A DNA stretch of 64,000 nucleotides from a virus: IMG/VR virus record IMGVR_UViG_3300036399_001571, positions 108,520 through 172,519 of that record; one strand, written 5' to 3'. This document shows, piece after piece, positions 19,198 through 27,798 of this stretch. Both the position numbers and the translations under genes were made by a program. Numbering within the stretch: position 1 is the stretch's first letter; each line of letters starts with the position of its first letter. The notes beneath the pieces were generated by a model, which was not told the DNA's origin, made no database searches, and saw only the letters and a list, made by a program, of their open reading frames with translations.

Positions 19198-20043
19198 TTA
19201 ATCATACTTTGAGCCAGATTTCCGGTGCGCCCATAGGCCGTGGAAAAAGCGTTGTTCAGGCCTGAATCCGCCAAGTACGGCGTGTGCCATGAGGAACAGG
19301 TCAACAACGATTACATCGCCCTCATTCCACTCGTGAACCTGTCGAATATCCTCGTTGTTGTGTATTTGTTTTGTAAAGAACAATGACAACTCAAGAAATC
19401 GTGCATCTTCGTAATCTGAAGGCCGCCTTCCATCAAAGCTGTGCAAGTAATAGGTCTCTCTATCGTATTTAAAAAGGGCGCTGAGTCTTAGGGCGTTTCT
19501 GCCAGACGGTTCGTACATCTCAACGGCATCATGGAGTGCCGGAATCTGTTGGCGCCCTGGCTCATCGAGCGCCCAACCGTAAAACGCTGCCACTTTGCAT
19601 TTTTTGAGAAAATCGGCATCTTCTTCACTGAGCATGTCGTATACATCAGAGATGTTCACAAACAAGGTATTCCCAACACCGGTTTCGCACTTGAACTTCT
19701 CCATATTCCAAGTCGCCCCGACTGCAGGGTTGTGGTGACCCATATGCTCAAGGTGCCAGGACAAAAGTATTTCATCTTTTTTAATGTTGTGCCTGTTGTG
19801 CATATTCATTGAGTGTGAGTGGTTTTCTTCATATGACCAAATTTGCTCACCAAATTCTGACGAGTTTGGATACCAGCCCATTCTGTCGCCGAATATCTTT
19901 GTTAAAAGCAGCTGTTCGGAGCGAGAGATACTAGTGCCACGAAAAACAATCAGTGCGTTCCTCTTGAAAGCATCTACGTAGCCATCAATGTTCTGAATGA
20001 TTGACTCAAATGAATCAACAATGACTGGTTCAACAATTTTCAT
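19198..20043 (-). CDS. Fe(II)/2-oxoglutarate-dependent oxygenase (TauD-like), 281 aa
   Basis: LIVFRGTSISRSEQLLLTKI at about 32-51 is the TauD-type entry; LLSWHLEHMGHHNPAVGATW at about 93-112 holds the first iron ligands (H and E or D), and AHAVLGGFRPEQRFFHGLW near 255 the distal His and the 2OG-binding Arg. The substrate is unknown. It heads the cluster containing the SGNH-like proteins and the carbamoyltransferase, so a small-molecule or glycan substrate is likely. Confidence 0.75.
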   Translation of the reverse strand: MKIVEPVIVDSFESIIQNIDGYVDAFKRNALIVFRGTSISRSEQLLLTKIFGDRMGWYPNSSEFGEQIWSYEENHSHSMNMHNRHNIKKDEILLSWHLEHMGHHNPAVGATWNMEKFKCETGVGNTLFVNISDVYDMLSEEDADFLKKCKVAAFYGWALDEPGRQQIPALHDAVEMYEPSGRNALRLSALFKYDRETYYLHSFDGRRPSDYEDARFLELSLFFTKQIHNNEDIRQVHEWNEGDVIVVDLFLMAHAVLGGFRPEQRFFHGLWAHRKSGSKYD

Positions 20044-20072
20044 ACTCGCAATAATCCTATTCCTTCTGTCAG

Positions 20073-21053
20073 CTACAACGATTCAACCAAATTCTTAGCC
20101 CAGTGCCAATGAGCATGTGAGCCAAAGTGACCCATGGGTCTGTTGTCCTCAAAATGAAGGGTTGACTTCTTTAATCTATCCAGTTCGACCTCTTCGATAA
20201 TCAGGTCAAACTTTCTATGCTTCTTGGGTACCAAATATCTGTCATAACCATAATTGAAGCATCCATTAGACCTGTTTTTTAGGTCAACACAGCACTCCCC
20301 CGACCACATGTTATGTGAGTAATTTCCAAGGATTTCATTTGTCTCATAATCGACATAGGGGTTATACAGCTGAAGATAGTTCACTGTGTATTTGTTCTTT
20401 ACGTAAGATTTAAAGTTCTCTAAAAATTTGTACTCTAAATACTCACTTGTGTCTGTCCACATTTGCCAGCGCAGCACAATGTCGTTCGCCGCACACATTG
20501 CCTCCAACTCGCTCAGCGCTACTACCGACTGTGTCGATGCTTGTTCATTCGTGTAGGAGTTGTCGGTCATTCCCACATGGGTATGGCCATCGACTATCTC
20601 ACCAGATTCCGTCGTATGTTGGTATCTGGTAATTTCTGGGAAATTGCAGAGAACTATTTCAGGGGCACCGTAGGTTCGGATGTATGTGGCCAGCATCCTT
20701 ACCTGAAGGGCAATTGACGAACCAGGTTTTCCGAGGTTCACCACGTCGTCAATTCCAGTTAATTCTCCAACCACCGAAGGCCATATGAAGTTTTCCGGGA
20801 CACCAACACCGAGAGTGTGCGAACATCCAAGGGCTATAATCCCCGTATCTTCATGAAAATCTTTTGACCTAAAATTGTTTATGTTAAAAGAGTAACTAAG
20901 AAGTTCCGGAGAAGCATATTCGCTCTTTAGGTTTGATGTATACGATGTATACGGAGAATAGCATTTCTCAAAAGATACGTGTTTGAACCCGGCACTCTCC
21001 CATGTCATTAACGGCTGTGGCGGTTCATGTTCTGCTTTGCTATTTATCATCAT
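20073..21053 (-). CDS. SGNH-like hydrolase, copy 2, 326 aa
   Basis: GCSHTLGVGVPENFIWPSVV holds a GxSHT block in the position of the SGNH nucleophile; VVNLGKPGSSIALQVRML is the Gly-containing second block, and FGSHAHWHWAKNLVESL at the C-terminus supplies the His. It is a close paralogue of the next gene. The start ATG at 21053 overlaps that gene's TGA; the longer in-frame form is rejected. The family acts on ester or acyl groups of glycans; the substrate is unknown. Confidence 0.7.
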   Translation of the reverse strand: MMINSKAEHEPPQPLMTWESAGFKHVSFEKCYSPYTSYTSNLKSEYASPELLSYSFNINNFRSKDFHEDTGIIALGCSHTLGVGVPENFIWPSVVGELTGIDDVVNLGKPGSSIALQVRMLATYIRTYGAPEIVLCNFPEITRYQHTTESGEIVDGHTHVGMTDNSYTNEQASTQSVVALSELEAMCAANDIVLRWQMWTDTSEYLEYKFLENFKSYVKNKYTVNYLQLYNPYVDYETNEILGNYSHNMWSGECCVDLKNRSNGCFNYGYDRYLVPKKHRKFDLIIEEVELDRLKKSTLHFEDNRPMGHFGSHAHWHWAKNLVESL

Positions 21054-22075
21054 AGTGAGTCGACTAGGTTTTTTGCCCAATGAAAATGGGCATGCGAGCC
21101 AAAATGAGCCACTGGTATAGTGCCCCTAGTATTCAAGGTCGATTTTTTTAATTTCTCTAGTTCATTTTTTTCAATAATTAAGTCGTGTTTTTGGTATTTT
21201 TTAGGGACCGAATACCTATCGTAACCATAATTGAAGCATCCGTTTGACCTCTTTCTCAAGTCACTACAGCACTCTTCTGGCCATGAATCATGCGAGTAAT
21301 CTCCGCAAATTTCATTTGTCTCGTAGTCAGTATACAAGTTGTGCATATGGAGATAATTTGCGGTGTACTTATTCTTTACGTAGGAGGTAAAGTTATTCAA
21401 CAATTTATCTTCAAAATTTTCACCTGTGCCCGCCCACATTTGCCAGCGGAGTAAAATCCCGTTTGCATTACAGATTGCTTCTAAATCTCCAAGCGCCAAT
21501 ATGGATTGTGTCGATGCTTGCTCATTCGTATAAGAATTATCTGCCATACCCATGTAGGTGTTACCATCAACTATTTCTCCAGATTCGGTTATATGTTGAT
21601 ACCTGACAATTTCTGGGAAATTGCAAAGAACCATTTTGGGAGCACCATAGGTTCTGACGTAAGTGGCCAACATTCTTACCTGAAGGGCAATTGACGAACC
21701 AGGTTTTCCGAGGTTCACCACGTCGTCAATTCCAGTTAGTTCTTTAACAAACGATGGCCATATGAGGTTTTCTGGAACACCGACTCCGAATGTGTGCGAA
21801 CACCCAAGTGTCACCGTGTTTGTGTTTTCATGGAAGTCTTTTGACCTAAAATTATGTATATTAAAAGAGTAACTAAGCAGTTCTGGCGACGCATATTCAG
21901 ACTGGAAGTTTAACGTATAAGAGGTGCGCGGTGAGTCACGCTCCTCAAATGAAATATGCTTGAAACCGATGGTGTCCCATTTCGGTGAAGAAAATGGAGC
22001 GTTTTTGTCAAAATGCGATGGTTTCAATGGCGCACTAGACACCAAATTTTTTTTGTACTCCTGCCATGGGCTCAT
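21050..22075 (-). CDS. SGNH-like hydrolase, copy 1, 341 aa
   Basis: It has the same three blocks as copy 2 (GCSHTFGVGVPENLIWPSFV, VVNLGKPGSSIALQVRMLAT, HFGSHAHFHWAKNLVDSL) and near-identical stretches in between, including a CNFPEIVRYQHITESGEIVD block. A longer N-terminal tail is present. Long identical DNA runs between the two genes (for example around 20700-20740 and 21675-21715) show a recent duplication. Probably acts with its twin and the adjacent carbamoyltransferase. Confidence 0.7.
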   Translation of the reverse strand: MSPWQEYKKNLVSSAPLKPSHFDKNAPFSSPKWDTIGFKHISFEERDSPRTSYTLNFQSEYASPELLSYSFNIHNFRSKDFHENTNTVTLGCSHTFGVGVPENLIWPSFVKELTGIDDVVNLGKPGSSIALQVRMLATYVRTYGAPKMVLCNFPEIVRYQHITESGEIVDGNTYMGMADNSYTNEQASTQSILALGDLEAICNANGILLRWQMWAGTGENFEDKLLNNFTSYVKNKYTANYLHMHNLYTDYETNEICGDYSHDSWPEECCSDLRKRSNGCFNYGYDRYSVPKKYQKHDLIIEKNELEKLKKSTLNTRGTIPVAHFGSHAHFHWAKNLVDSL

Positions 22076-22173
22076 GATGCTCTTTAGTATGTGAATCTGG
22101 ATTTTTTTCCAAATGCACGTCTCCAGAGAATCCGGATTATTTTACGGAATTTTCTAACTTTCATACCGCTATC

Positions 22174-23607
22174 CTACATGCAGATATTTATAGTGGAATG
22201 TAACGAATTCCACTTTTTGATGTCTTCCACATCGTTTAGTAACGGCTGACCCTTTATATTTAGGCTTGTATTGAGAAGAACTGGAATGCCTGAGTATTTC
22301 TTCCATTTTTTTAGCAGCTCGTATAAACCAGGATGCTGTTCCTTGTTGACGGTTTGAACCCGTGATGTTCCGTCCTTATGGACAACCGATGGGATTAGCT
22401 CTGGTTTCTTGCATTTAAATGCGTACTGCATATACGGGCTTGGCTGACTCATTTCAAACCACTCCGATGCATGTTCCTCCATAATCACGGGGGCAAACGG
22501 GCGAAACAGTTCCCTTTCTTTTACGGTATTAACCAAGTCTTTGCACGAAGGGTCTCTTGGGTCGGCAAGAATGCTCCTGTTTCCTAGCGCACGTGGGCCA
22601 TACTCGGCTCTTCCATTTGCGACTGCCGCAATCTTGTTGTTCACAAGCTGACTGAATATTGAATCAACCGGGTATTCTCCGGGGACTGTTTCCCCAAGAT
22701 AGGGGCTCTTCCAATCAAGGTGTTTGCCGTATATTGCGGCCGCCGCACCAAGACTGCTTCCGGCATCACCTGGATTTGGCATTATCCATACCTGATTGTA
22801 GATATCGAATAATTTCGTATTTGCCGAGCAGTTGAGTGCGCACCCACCCATGAATACCAAATTCTCTTTGCCTGTTTTTTTCTTTGCGAAGACCATGAAT
22901 TCAATTAGTCTTTTTTCGTAGACGGCCTGAACGGCTGCTGCGATATGAAATTTATTCTGCTCTGTAGGAACTACAGAGAATCCCCCAACCCCGTAATGGA
23001 ATATTTCTGTCTGCTCTTCGATTGTTGGGAATAACTCATTGATTTCAGAGAAGTAAATCTCGGGGTCCCCATATGCGGCCATTCCCATCATTATGTACTC
23101 TTCTTCATTGGGTTTTAGTCCTATGTATTCAGTAAAGGCCGAGTAGAACAGGCCGAAGCTAAATGGGTAATTTCTGGAGTAAACCTTTTTAATTGTTTTT
23201 CCATTCCCCGACCAGATACTGGTTGTTTCAAATTCCCCAATGGCATCAAGAACGACAATCACGGCATCTTCAAACGGGCTTGTGTAATACCCGGCACAAG
23301 CATGGGAGTAATGGTGTTTAAAGTTGGTAATTTTCGAGTCGGGGAAGTATTTTTTTACAGCAGAATAAGAAGAACCGTAGCCACCAAACAGATTCATTCG
23401 CAATTTCTTTAGCCGTGGCTTTTCGTAGTATCCGATTGCGTCTGGCTTGCCGTACTTAAACGCCTCTTTTACTATCTCGTCGTTTAAGTGCCAATCATTT
23501 TTTATTTTGCTATATCTCTCAGAGTGTGAAGCAAAAAGAATCTCACCATTCTCGATAACGGAAATTGATGCATCGTGAGAGCAGGCGTTCACGCCAAATA
23601 TAATCAC
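22174..23607 (-). CDS. Carbamoyltransferase, NodU/TobZ family, 477 aa
   Basis: The N-terminal Kae1-like domain carries GVNACSHDASISVIENGEIL, HHYSHACAGYYTSPF (metal/carbamoyl site) and VVLDAIGEFETTSIW; the C-terminal YrdC-like part carries GRAEYGPRALGNRSILADPR and RPFAPVI. Enzymes of this family move carbamoyl from carbamoyl phosphate to a hydroxyl of a sugar or natural product. The GTG start overlaps the stop of the gene at 23604. The C-terminus stops at about 477, somewhat short of longer family members. Likely role: carbamoylating a phage or host glycan or small molecule. Confidence 0.85.
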   Translation of the reverse strand: MIIFGVNACSHDASISVIENGEILFASHSERYSKIKNDWHLNDEIVKEAFKYGKPDAIGYYEKPRLKKLRMNLFGGYGSSYSAVKKYFPDSKITNFKHHYSHACAGYYTSPFEDAVIVVLDAIGEFETTSIWSGNGKTIKKVYSRNYPFSFGLFYSAFTEYIGLKPNEEEYIMMGMAAYGDPEIYFSEINELFPTIEEQTEIFHYGVGGFSVVPTEQNKFHIAAAVQAVYEKRLIEFMVFAKKKTGKENLVFMGGCALNCSANTKLFDIYNQVWIMPNPGDAGSSLGAAAAIYGKHLDWKSPYLGETVPGEYPVDSIFSQLVNNKIAAVANGRAEYGPRALGNRSILADPRDPSCKDLVNTVKERELFRPFAPVIMEEHASEWFEMSQPSPYMQYAFKCKKPELIPSVVHKDGTSRVQTVNKEQHPGLYELLKKWKKYSGIPVLLNTSLNIKGQPLLNDVEDIKKWNSLHSTINICM

Positions 23608-24014
23608 TGGTTATCAGTATTTATTCCGACGACCGAGTACTTTCCGTGGCGCAGTGTCTCTGCGGCATACTCTGGGTTGAGGGTTTTTCGCCATCCGCCG
23701 ATTGATTTCATGAGGACTCCAGGTCCACCGGTGGCACTGCACGTTTTAGATGCAATATCTTCGTATTTGGAGATGATATTACCGATTTGTATCAGGGTGT
23801 GCTTGTCATCCATGTTTGATGGCTTTATGTAGAAGCGAAGGCCGCCAAACTTTTCCTTGACTTGGTAAATCTGGTAGTTCGGGTCCACTCTGGTCAGTTC
23901 TTTGTCGCAATCCAGGACAAGCTGATACCAGCCTTCATCGACGTCTATCGATTTCCAGTATTCAGGAACTATCTTCTTCTTGAGCTCCTCTATCTGTAGT
24001 TGCAGCTCATTCAT
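23604..24014 (-). CDS. Conserved phage protein with KEKFGGLRFY motif, 136 aa
   Basis: The stretch PNYQIYQVKEKFGGLRFYIK and the later CSATGGPGVLMKSIGGWRKTLNP follow a pattern I recall from many phage proteins of unknown function, in which the C-terminal Cys/Gly region may bind metal. ATG at 24014 with GGAGAAGA upstream. Coupled to the carbamoyltransferase by a GTGA overlap. Confidence 0.65.
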   Translation of the reverse strand: MNELQLQIEELKKKIVPEYWKSIDVDEGWYQLVLDCDKELTRVDPNYQIYQVKEKFGGLRFYIKPSNMDDKHTLIQIGNIISKYEDIASKTCSATGGPGVLMKSIGGWRKTLNPEYAAETLRHGKYSVVGINTDNQ

Positions 24015-24041
24015 TTCTTCTCCTTTTTTGATTTATCCTAG

Positions 24042-24114
<73 letters not shown>

Positions 24115-24119
24115 TTTTC

Positions 24120-24335
24120 TTATCTGATTGCCTGCCACCAAGCATCTTCTTCGTCAGCGGAATAATTATTTTTTATTCTCTCGCGGACCCTGTCATACAA
24201 CCCATCCTTGATGTCCTCGTAGACTTCTGTTGCAATCTGCACATCACCAAGGTCCATGGCGAGCATCTCTGCTGTTTGTTGCCAGTCAGTAGCAATCTTT
24301 TTCCAGTTCTTTATCTCTGCAACCATGTCTTGCAT
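24120..24335 (-). CDS. Small helical protein, 71 aa
   Basis: MQDMVAEIKNWKKIATDWQQ... is one long amphipathic helix followed by a DGLYDRVRERIKNN stretch. Similar in character to the protein at 24659-24931 (helical, with NWRNDYQ and DELYDVV). The ATG at 24335 is preferred to a GTG six bases upstream. Unknown function. Confidence 0.6.
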   Translation of the reverse strand: MQDMVAEIKNWKKIATDWQQTAEMLAMDLGDVQIATEVYEDIKDGLYDRVRERIKNNYSADEEDAWWQAIR

Positions 24336-24348
24336 ATACACCCTTTCG

Positions 24349-24423
24349 TGCCCCTGGTTGGAATTGAACCAACGTGGACCATTACGGTTTCTACACCTTA
24401 TAAGAGTGAGCCGATACAGGGGC
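24349..24423 (-). tRNA. Degenerate tRNA-like gene
   Basis: On the minus strand, perfect seven-base acceptor arms GCCCCTG/CAGGGGC and a normal T-arm (GTTGGTTCAATTCCAAC) are 75 bases apart in total, as in a tRNA. I cannot fold a standard D-arm or a five-base anticodon stem in between; the best loop is CTTATAA with a four-base CACT/GGTG stem, which would read anticodon TAT (Ile). It is either a decayed tRNA or an unusual tRNA-like RNA. Confidence 0.45.
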
Positions 24424-24513
24424 GAGCATTACTCTGCCAACCTTTGTATTCGACCAGTTAGAAACATTAGTAACGAAAGCCCACCCCTACCATCTGTTTA
24501 TGCAATTTTAATT

Positions 24514-24666
24514 TCATTTTGCATCTTCTTCCGGTGTTTGCTTGTCTTCGGTTTCTTCTAAATCTTCGTATGTTTCGTAAACTTCAATAAGCGCATCGGT
24601 TCCATTTGTCATCCCAGGTTTTTCGAGGCTAATAAACCTGCGTACAAATTTACGCTTCTCATCCAC
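24514..24666 (-). CDS. Small acidic protein, 50 aa
   Basis: GTG start; (M)DEKRKFVRRFISLEKPGMTN, then an acidic tail (YETYEDLEETEDKQTPEEDAK). It overlaps the end of the gene at 24659. Evidence is limited to the overlap and the sensible composition. Confidence 0.45.
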   Translation of the reverse strand: MDEKRKFVRRFISLEKPGMTNGTDALIEVYETYEDLEETEDKQTPEEDAK

Positions 24667-24931
24667 GTCGTCGTGCTCTGTGGTTCGTTACGGCGGAGGC
24701 GTATTTTTCTGCATAACTTTGGTCTGTATATTCCATTCTTACAACATCATAAAGCTCATCTGCTAGGTCGCGCTCTTTTTGGTAATCGTTTCTCCAGTTG
24801 TCCCTGTCTAGGCGAAGCAAGACATTGTGGTCGCGCAGCGCTTTTATTTCATTTATAACTGTCTGCGCAAATGGACTTGGGCTCTTTCTGAGCTCTTCAA
24901 TGATGTCTATTTGGTCTTCTTCTGCTGACAC
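24659..24931 (-). CDS. Small helical protein, 90 aa
   Basis: MSAEEDQIDIIEELRKSPSP... is a long coiled-coil-like helix (INEIKALRDHNVLLRLDRDN) with a basic end (NHRARRRG). Not recognised. It lies five bases after the nuclease gene. Confidence 0.65.
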   Translation of the reverse strand: MSAEEDQIDIIEELRKSPSPFAQTVINEIKALRDHNVLLRLDRDNWRNDYQKERDLADELYDVVRMEYTDQSYAEKYASAVTNHRARRRG

Positions 24932-24935
24932 TTTT

Positions 24936-25394
24936 CTATCCTTGTTCGTCGTATCTCTGGTTAATCATCATGTCTTGGACATCTTCAGGCATAAGAAGAA
25001 AACCTTTTGCCGGATTGTCCGCGCCACCAAGATTTATCTTATTAGAGCTGTTGAACCTTTCCGGGAATGCTCGTAGGTATCTTTTTAGCCTCGCTACAGA
25101 GACAACAATAAATGCTCCCTCAGGTGAAAAGATATAAACCCACCATTTAGCGGTAGTTATGTTTATGCCGCTTTTGTTCCAGACCTGAACGCCGTTAACG
25201 TCCTTGTATCCGCGTGGGTTTTGGTCTGTTTCAACAACCATCCTCCCATTGCGATACCTGTCGCTCTTCACTTCAAACGAACCGTCTGAAAGGTCGTCGA
25301 GGAATATTGACACAAGGGATTCACCTTGTTGCCCGTAGGCCAGGTCTTTTTTAAAATCAAATTTTCGTGCTGGAATATCAAACTCTGCGGCCAT
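24936..25394 (-). CDS. PD-(D/E)XK-like nuclease, 152 aa
   Basis: YGQQGESLVSIFLDDL (Glu at about 25) followed by FEVKSDRYRNGRMVVETD (the ExK element at about 41-43) is the layout of small PD-(D/E)XK nucleases; the later WWVYIF strand and the basic LKRYLRAF helix fit the fold. It might resolve branched DNA or cut unmodified DNA; the sequence does not say which. ATG at 25394. Confidence 0.65.
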   Translation of the reverse strand: MAAEFDIPARKFDFKKDLAYGQQGESLVSIFLDDLSDGSFEVKSDRYRNGRMVVETDQNPRGYKDVNGVQVWNKSGINITTAKWWVYIFSPEGAFIVVSVARLKRYLRAFPERFNSSNKINLGGADNPAKGFLLMPEDVQDMMINQRYDEQG

Positions 25395-25431
25395 TAACCA
25401 ATCATGCCAGCATTAAAACTTAATTGCAACC

Positions 25432-26145
25432 CTAGTTTTTGTATACTCGCCAGTTTCCTAGCTTGCCCTGAGAGTTGTCCATAATCCATTTTGCAAATTT
25501 TACGTTGCAGTTAACGTCTTTGAGACCGCTCATTCGATTTTCTACGGCATCTTCTCCGCAGACATCAGCAACTCGCGACCTCCAGGAAGAATTAATCTGA
25601 AGTAAGCCAGTGTCGTATGACTTATCCTTGTTCAGAGCGTAGGTCATGTTGCCATTGGCATCCCATCTAGCGTTTTGAGCAGCTGGATTGCATCCACTTT
25701 CACGCCATGCAATATACGAAAACACCTCAACCGGCTCAAGCCCCACCTGTTTGAATAGCGGCTCCCACATCGGACAGCGCTTTGACTGGTCCGCTGGGAT
25801 GTTGTATACGGCGCTCATTGGCGGAGTTGGAACGTTGCTTACGGGAAGATTGAGTGATTGGAGCTTCTCTATATGCTCTCGGCGAGTTATCGGACCGTAA
25901 GTTCCATCTATTCGCACTGTGCCTATCGCCTGTTGTAGGCTTTTGACTCTTTCACTCTTCTCTCCGAATGAGTAATTGTCCAATAAAACATGCCTATTTT
26001 TGGCCTCTTCCATTCTGTCTGGAGAAACAACAGAGACAGCTGGTTGAGGCGCCAGCATGGCTACCTCCGCCTTTGTCCCACCCGGGATTGAAATCCCTAG
26101 GGCTCCAAAAAGTATAGAAATAGACCATCCTGTGATTTGCTTCAA
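25432..26145 (-). CDS. Exported lytic transglycosylase-like protein with PG-binding domain, 237 aa
   Basis: A hydrophobic N-terminus (ITGWSISILFGALGISIPGG, residues 4-23) suggests a signal peptide. Residues about 57-92 (FGEKSERVKSLQQAIG ... IDGTYGPITRREHIEKL) form a PG_binding_1 repeat, and about 140-215 a lysozyme-like domain with SYIAWRESGCNPAAQN (catalytic Glu) and YDTGLLQINSSW. It probably cleaves peptidoglycan, either at lysis or as a tail-associated lysin. Confidence 0.8.
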   Translation of the reverse strand: MKQITGWSISILFGALGISIPGGTKAEVAMLAPQPAVSVVSPDRMEEAKNRHVLLDNYSFGEKSERVKSLQQAIGTVRIDGTYGPITRREHIEKLQSLNLPVSNVPTPPMSAVYNIPADQSKRCPMWEPLFKQVGLEPVEVFSYIAWRESGCNPAAQNARWDANGNMTYALNKDKSYDTGLLQINSSWRSRVADVCGEDAVENRMSGLKDVNCNVKFAKWIMDNSQGKLGNWRVYKN

Positions 26146-26283
26146 TGTTGTTCTCCTGAACTCGGCGGATAGGGCAACAAGCTTTAGTAAATAGCTTGCC
26201 TATGTCAGTATCGGGTACTTCAATATTACCAAATTATTGCGCAATAGCAACTTCAACGATAGCTTAACTCTTGACGAGTGGCC

Positions 26284-26553
26284 CTAATCCCCAATAACCG
26301 TACGGTCTTGAAGGCTTGTCATAAATTTCTCAAAATCTTTCAGATTTACTGAGGTTTTGAATGAATTTTCGGACTCAACATCATGAATATCGAGATTCAT
26401 TGATTGAACAAGAACGCTGGCAATGTCGCCGCAGTTATTTGATGCATCATCAATTTCTTCTTCGCTCATATCTTCATCTATATAAAAGTACAAAAGCACC
26501 CCTGCAATATGCTCAACGAGATTTAGGCGGGCTTCATCATTTGTTGCTGTCAT
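26284..26553 (-). CDS. Hypothetical protein, 89 aa
   Basis: MTATNDEARLNLVEHIAGVL... with an acidic middle (YIDEDMSEEEIDDASN). Start choice: an ATG at 26562 is also possible; 26553 has AGGA nine bases upstream. It is divergent from ssb, so the interval 26554-26636 should hold both promoters. Not recognised. Confidence 0.55.
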   Translation of the reverse strand: MTATNDEARLNLVEHIAGVLLYFYIDEDMSEEEIDDASNNCGDIASVLVQSMNLDIHDVESENSFKTSVNLKDFEKFMTSLQDRTVIGD

Positions 26554-26636
26554 GTGTTGCATCCTATCACCCGTGGTGATAAAGTTGCACTCGCCGAAGT
26601 CATCCGACCTCGGCATACGTAAACCAAGGAGAAGAA

Positions 26637-27113
26637 ATGAACCCGGCACCAACGGTGATTATCGGTAACGTTACGGCGGAACCAGAACTCACCTTCACAT
26701 CAAACGGACAGGCACGCCTGTCATTTTCAGTAGCCGCAAACTATGTTTGGTACGACCAGGCAGGCGAAAAGCAGGAAAAGGTTTCCTTTTTCAACATCGT
26801 CGCATGGCGCTACACAGCCGAGAATGCTGCAAAGACACTGGAAAAGGGAATTGGTGTAATCGTAACAGGACGCCTTGAACAGCGTTCATGGGACGACAAA
26901 GAGACAGGTCAAAAGCGTTCAACAGTCGAAGTTATTGCAGACGAAATTGCAATTAACACTCGCAGTGTTGAAACTGTTGTCCGTCGCACCAAGCAGGACG
27001 GTGGTCAAGCGCAGGGCGGTTCATCCGCTCCGGCACAGCGCCGCTCAAAGCCAGCAGCATCAAACCGCCAGCCAGTAGGCGTCGGCGTAGATGGTGAATC
27101 AGAACCATTCTGA
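26637..27113 (+). CDS. ssb: Single-stranded DNA-binding protein, 158 aa
   Basis: The OB fold runs from PTVIIGNVTAEPELTFTSNG to about residue 110 with the usual SFFNIVAW and VTGRLEQRSW strands. A Gln/Gly/Ser-rich linker follows, and the protein ends in an acidic-hydrophobic tip (DGESEPF) comparable to the DDIPF tail that bacterial SSBs use to recruit repair and replication partners. AAGGAGAAGAA precedes the ATG. Confidence 0.92.
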   Translation: MNPAPTVIIGNVTAEPELTFTSNGQARLSFSVAANYVWYDQAGEKQEKVSFFNIVAWRYTAENAAKTLEKGIGVIVTGRLEQRSWDDKETGQKRSTVEVIADEIAINTRSVETVVRRTKQDGGQAQGGSSAPAQRRSKPAASNRQPVGVGVDGESEPF

Positions 27114-27134
27114 TTCCTGCTATTTAAATAAACA

Positions 27135-27181
27135 AAACCCTCGTTAATTTCGTGCAGAGACGCGAAGACGAGGGTTTTTTT
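27135..27181. terminator. Bidirectional Rho-independent terminator
   Basis: AAACCCTCGT and ACGAGGGTTT arms (ten bases) with T7 on the plus strand and AAAA upstream; it ends ssb and, read from the other side, the gene at 27180-27365. Confidence 0.85.
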
Positions 27182-27365
27182 ATGCTCTTTTTAAGCCATG
27201 CAATATTTTCGTAAGTTCATCGCCGTCAAACGGAATGGCATAAGCATCGACATAGTTCTTAGCATCCAAAAGCATGTCTATGACCTCCGCCACTGGGACT
27301 GAAGACCTAGGGTCTTTGACTAATTGCTTTGAAAGCCGCTGTAAGTGAGTATCTATGGAATCCAT
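27180..27365 (-). CDS. Small helical protein, 61 aa
   Basis: MDSIDTHLQRLSKQLVKDPR... then VIDMLLDAKNYVDAYAIPFD. Not recognised. The coding region ends within the shared terminator. Confidence 0.6.
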   Translation of the reverse strand: MDSIDTHLQRLSKQLVKDPRSSVPVAEVIDMLLDAKNYVDAYAIPFDGDELTKILHGLKRA

Positions 27366-27402
27366 GGGTTAAGTATAAACATAAAAAATATCTGCTTTGG
27401 GG

Positions 27403-27431
27403 TTGCCAATGTATTTTTTAGTTATTAATAT
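27403..27431 (+). promoter_or_regulatory. Sigma-70-type promoter
   Basis: TTGCCA and TAATAT with a 17-base spacer, 45 bases upstream of the basic protein gene at 27476. Confidence 0.55.
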
Positions 27432-27475
27432 CTAAGTCAACCTACAAATAGACGGACATAAAGGAGTTATTACTA

Positions 27476-27685
27476 ATGTCTGAATACAATAAACTAAAGA
27501 ACAGCGGACTTGGTCGCGGTCGACCGAAACTCAAAGAGGAAGAGCGTGTTCTGCGCAAGCAGATGAATTCTGTTCGCCAGGAAGCCCGCAGGCGTGCTCA
27601 TCTCGTTCTTCAGCATCGCCATCAAGTTGAGTATGACGAGATTTTCCAAGAAGAACTTAAATCCCTTTTCAAAAAGGGACGCTAG
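27476..27685 (+). CDS. Small basic protein, 69 aa
   Basis: A GLGRGRPKLKEEERVLRKQM stretch resembles an AT-hook-like GRP core, followed by a highly basic helix (RQEARRRAHLVLQHRHQVEY). It probably binds nucleic acid. AAAGGAGTT ribosome binding site and its own promoter. Confidence 0.7.
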   Translation: MSEYNKLKNSGLGRGRPKLKEEERVLRKQMNSVRQEARRRAHLVLQHRHQVEYDEIFQEELKSLFKKGR

Positions 27686-27798
27686 TCAGATTCTTGTTCC
27701 CTGGTGGCTTCATATGCCTCCAGGGACTTTGCATCATGAACTAATTCTCCAGTTTTAAATCTAAGAACAAGGGGCGGAGGTTCTTCAGGGGTAGTCAA
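27682..27798 (-). CDS. Small protein, 38 aa (tentative)
   Basis: TTG start overlapping the end of the gene at 27785-27985; (M)TTPEEPPPLVLRFKTGELVH then DAKSLEAYEATREQESD. The composition is protein-like and the frame is tightly packed between neighbours, but TTG starts are hard to prove. Confidence 0.4.
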   Translation of the reverse strand: MTTPEEPPPLVLRFKTGELVHDAKSLEAYEATREQESD

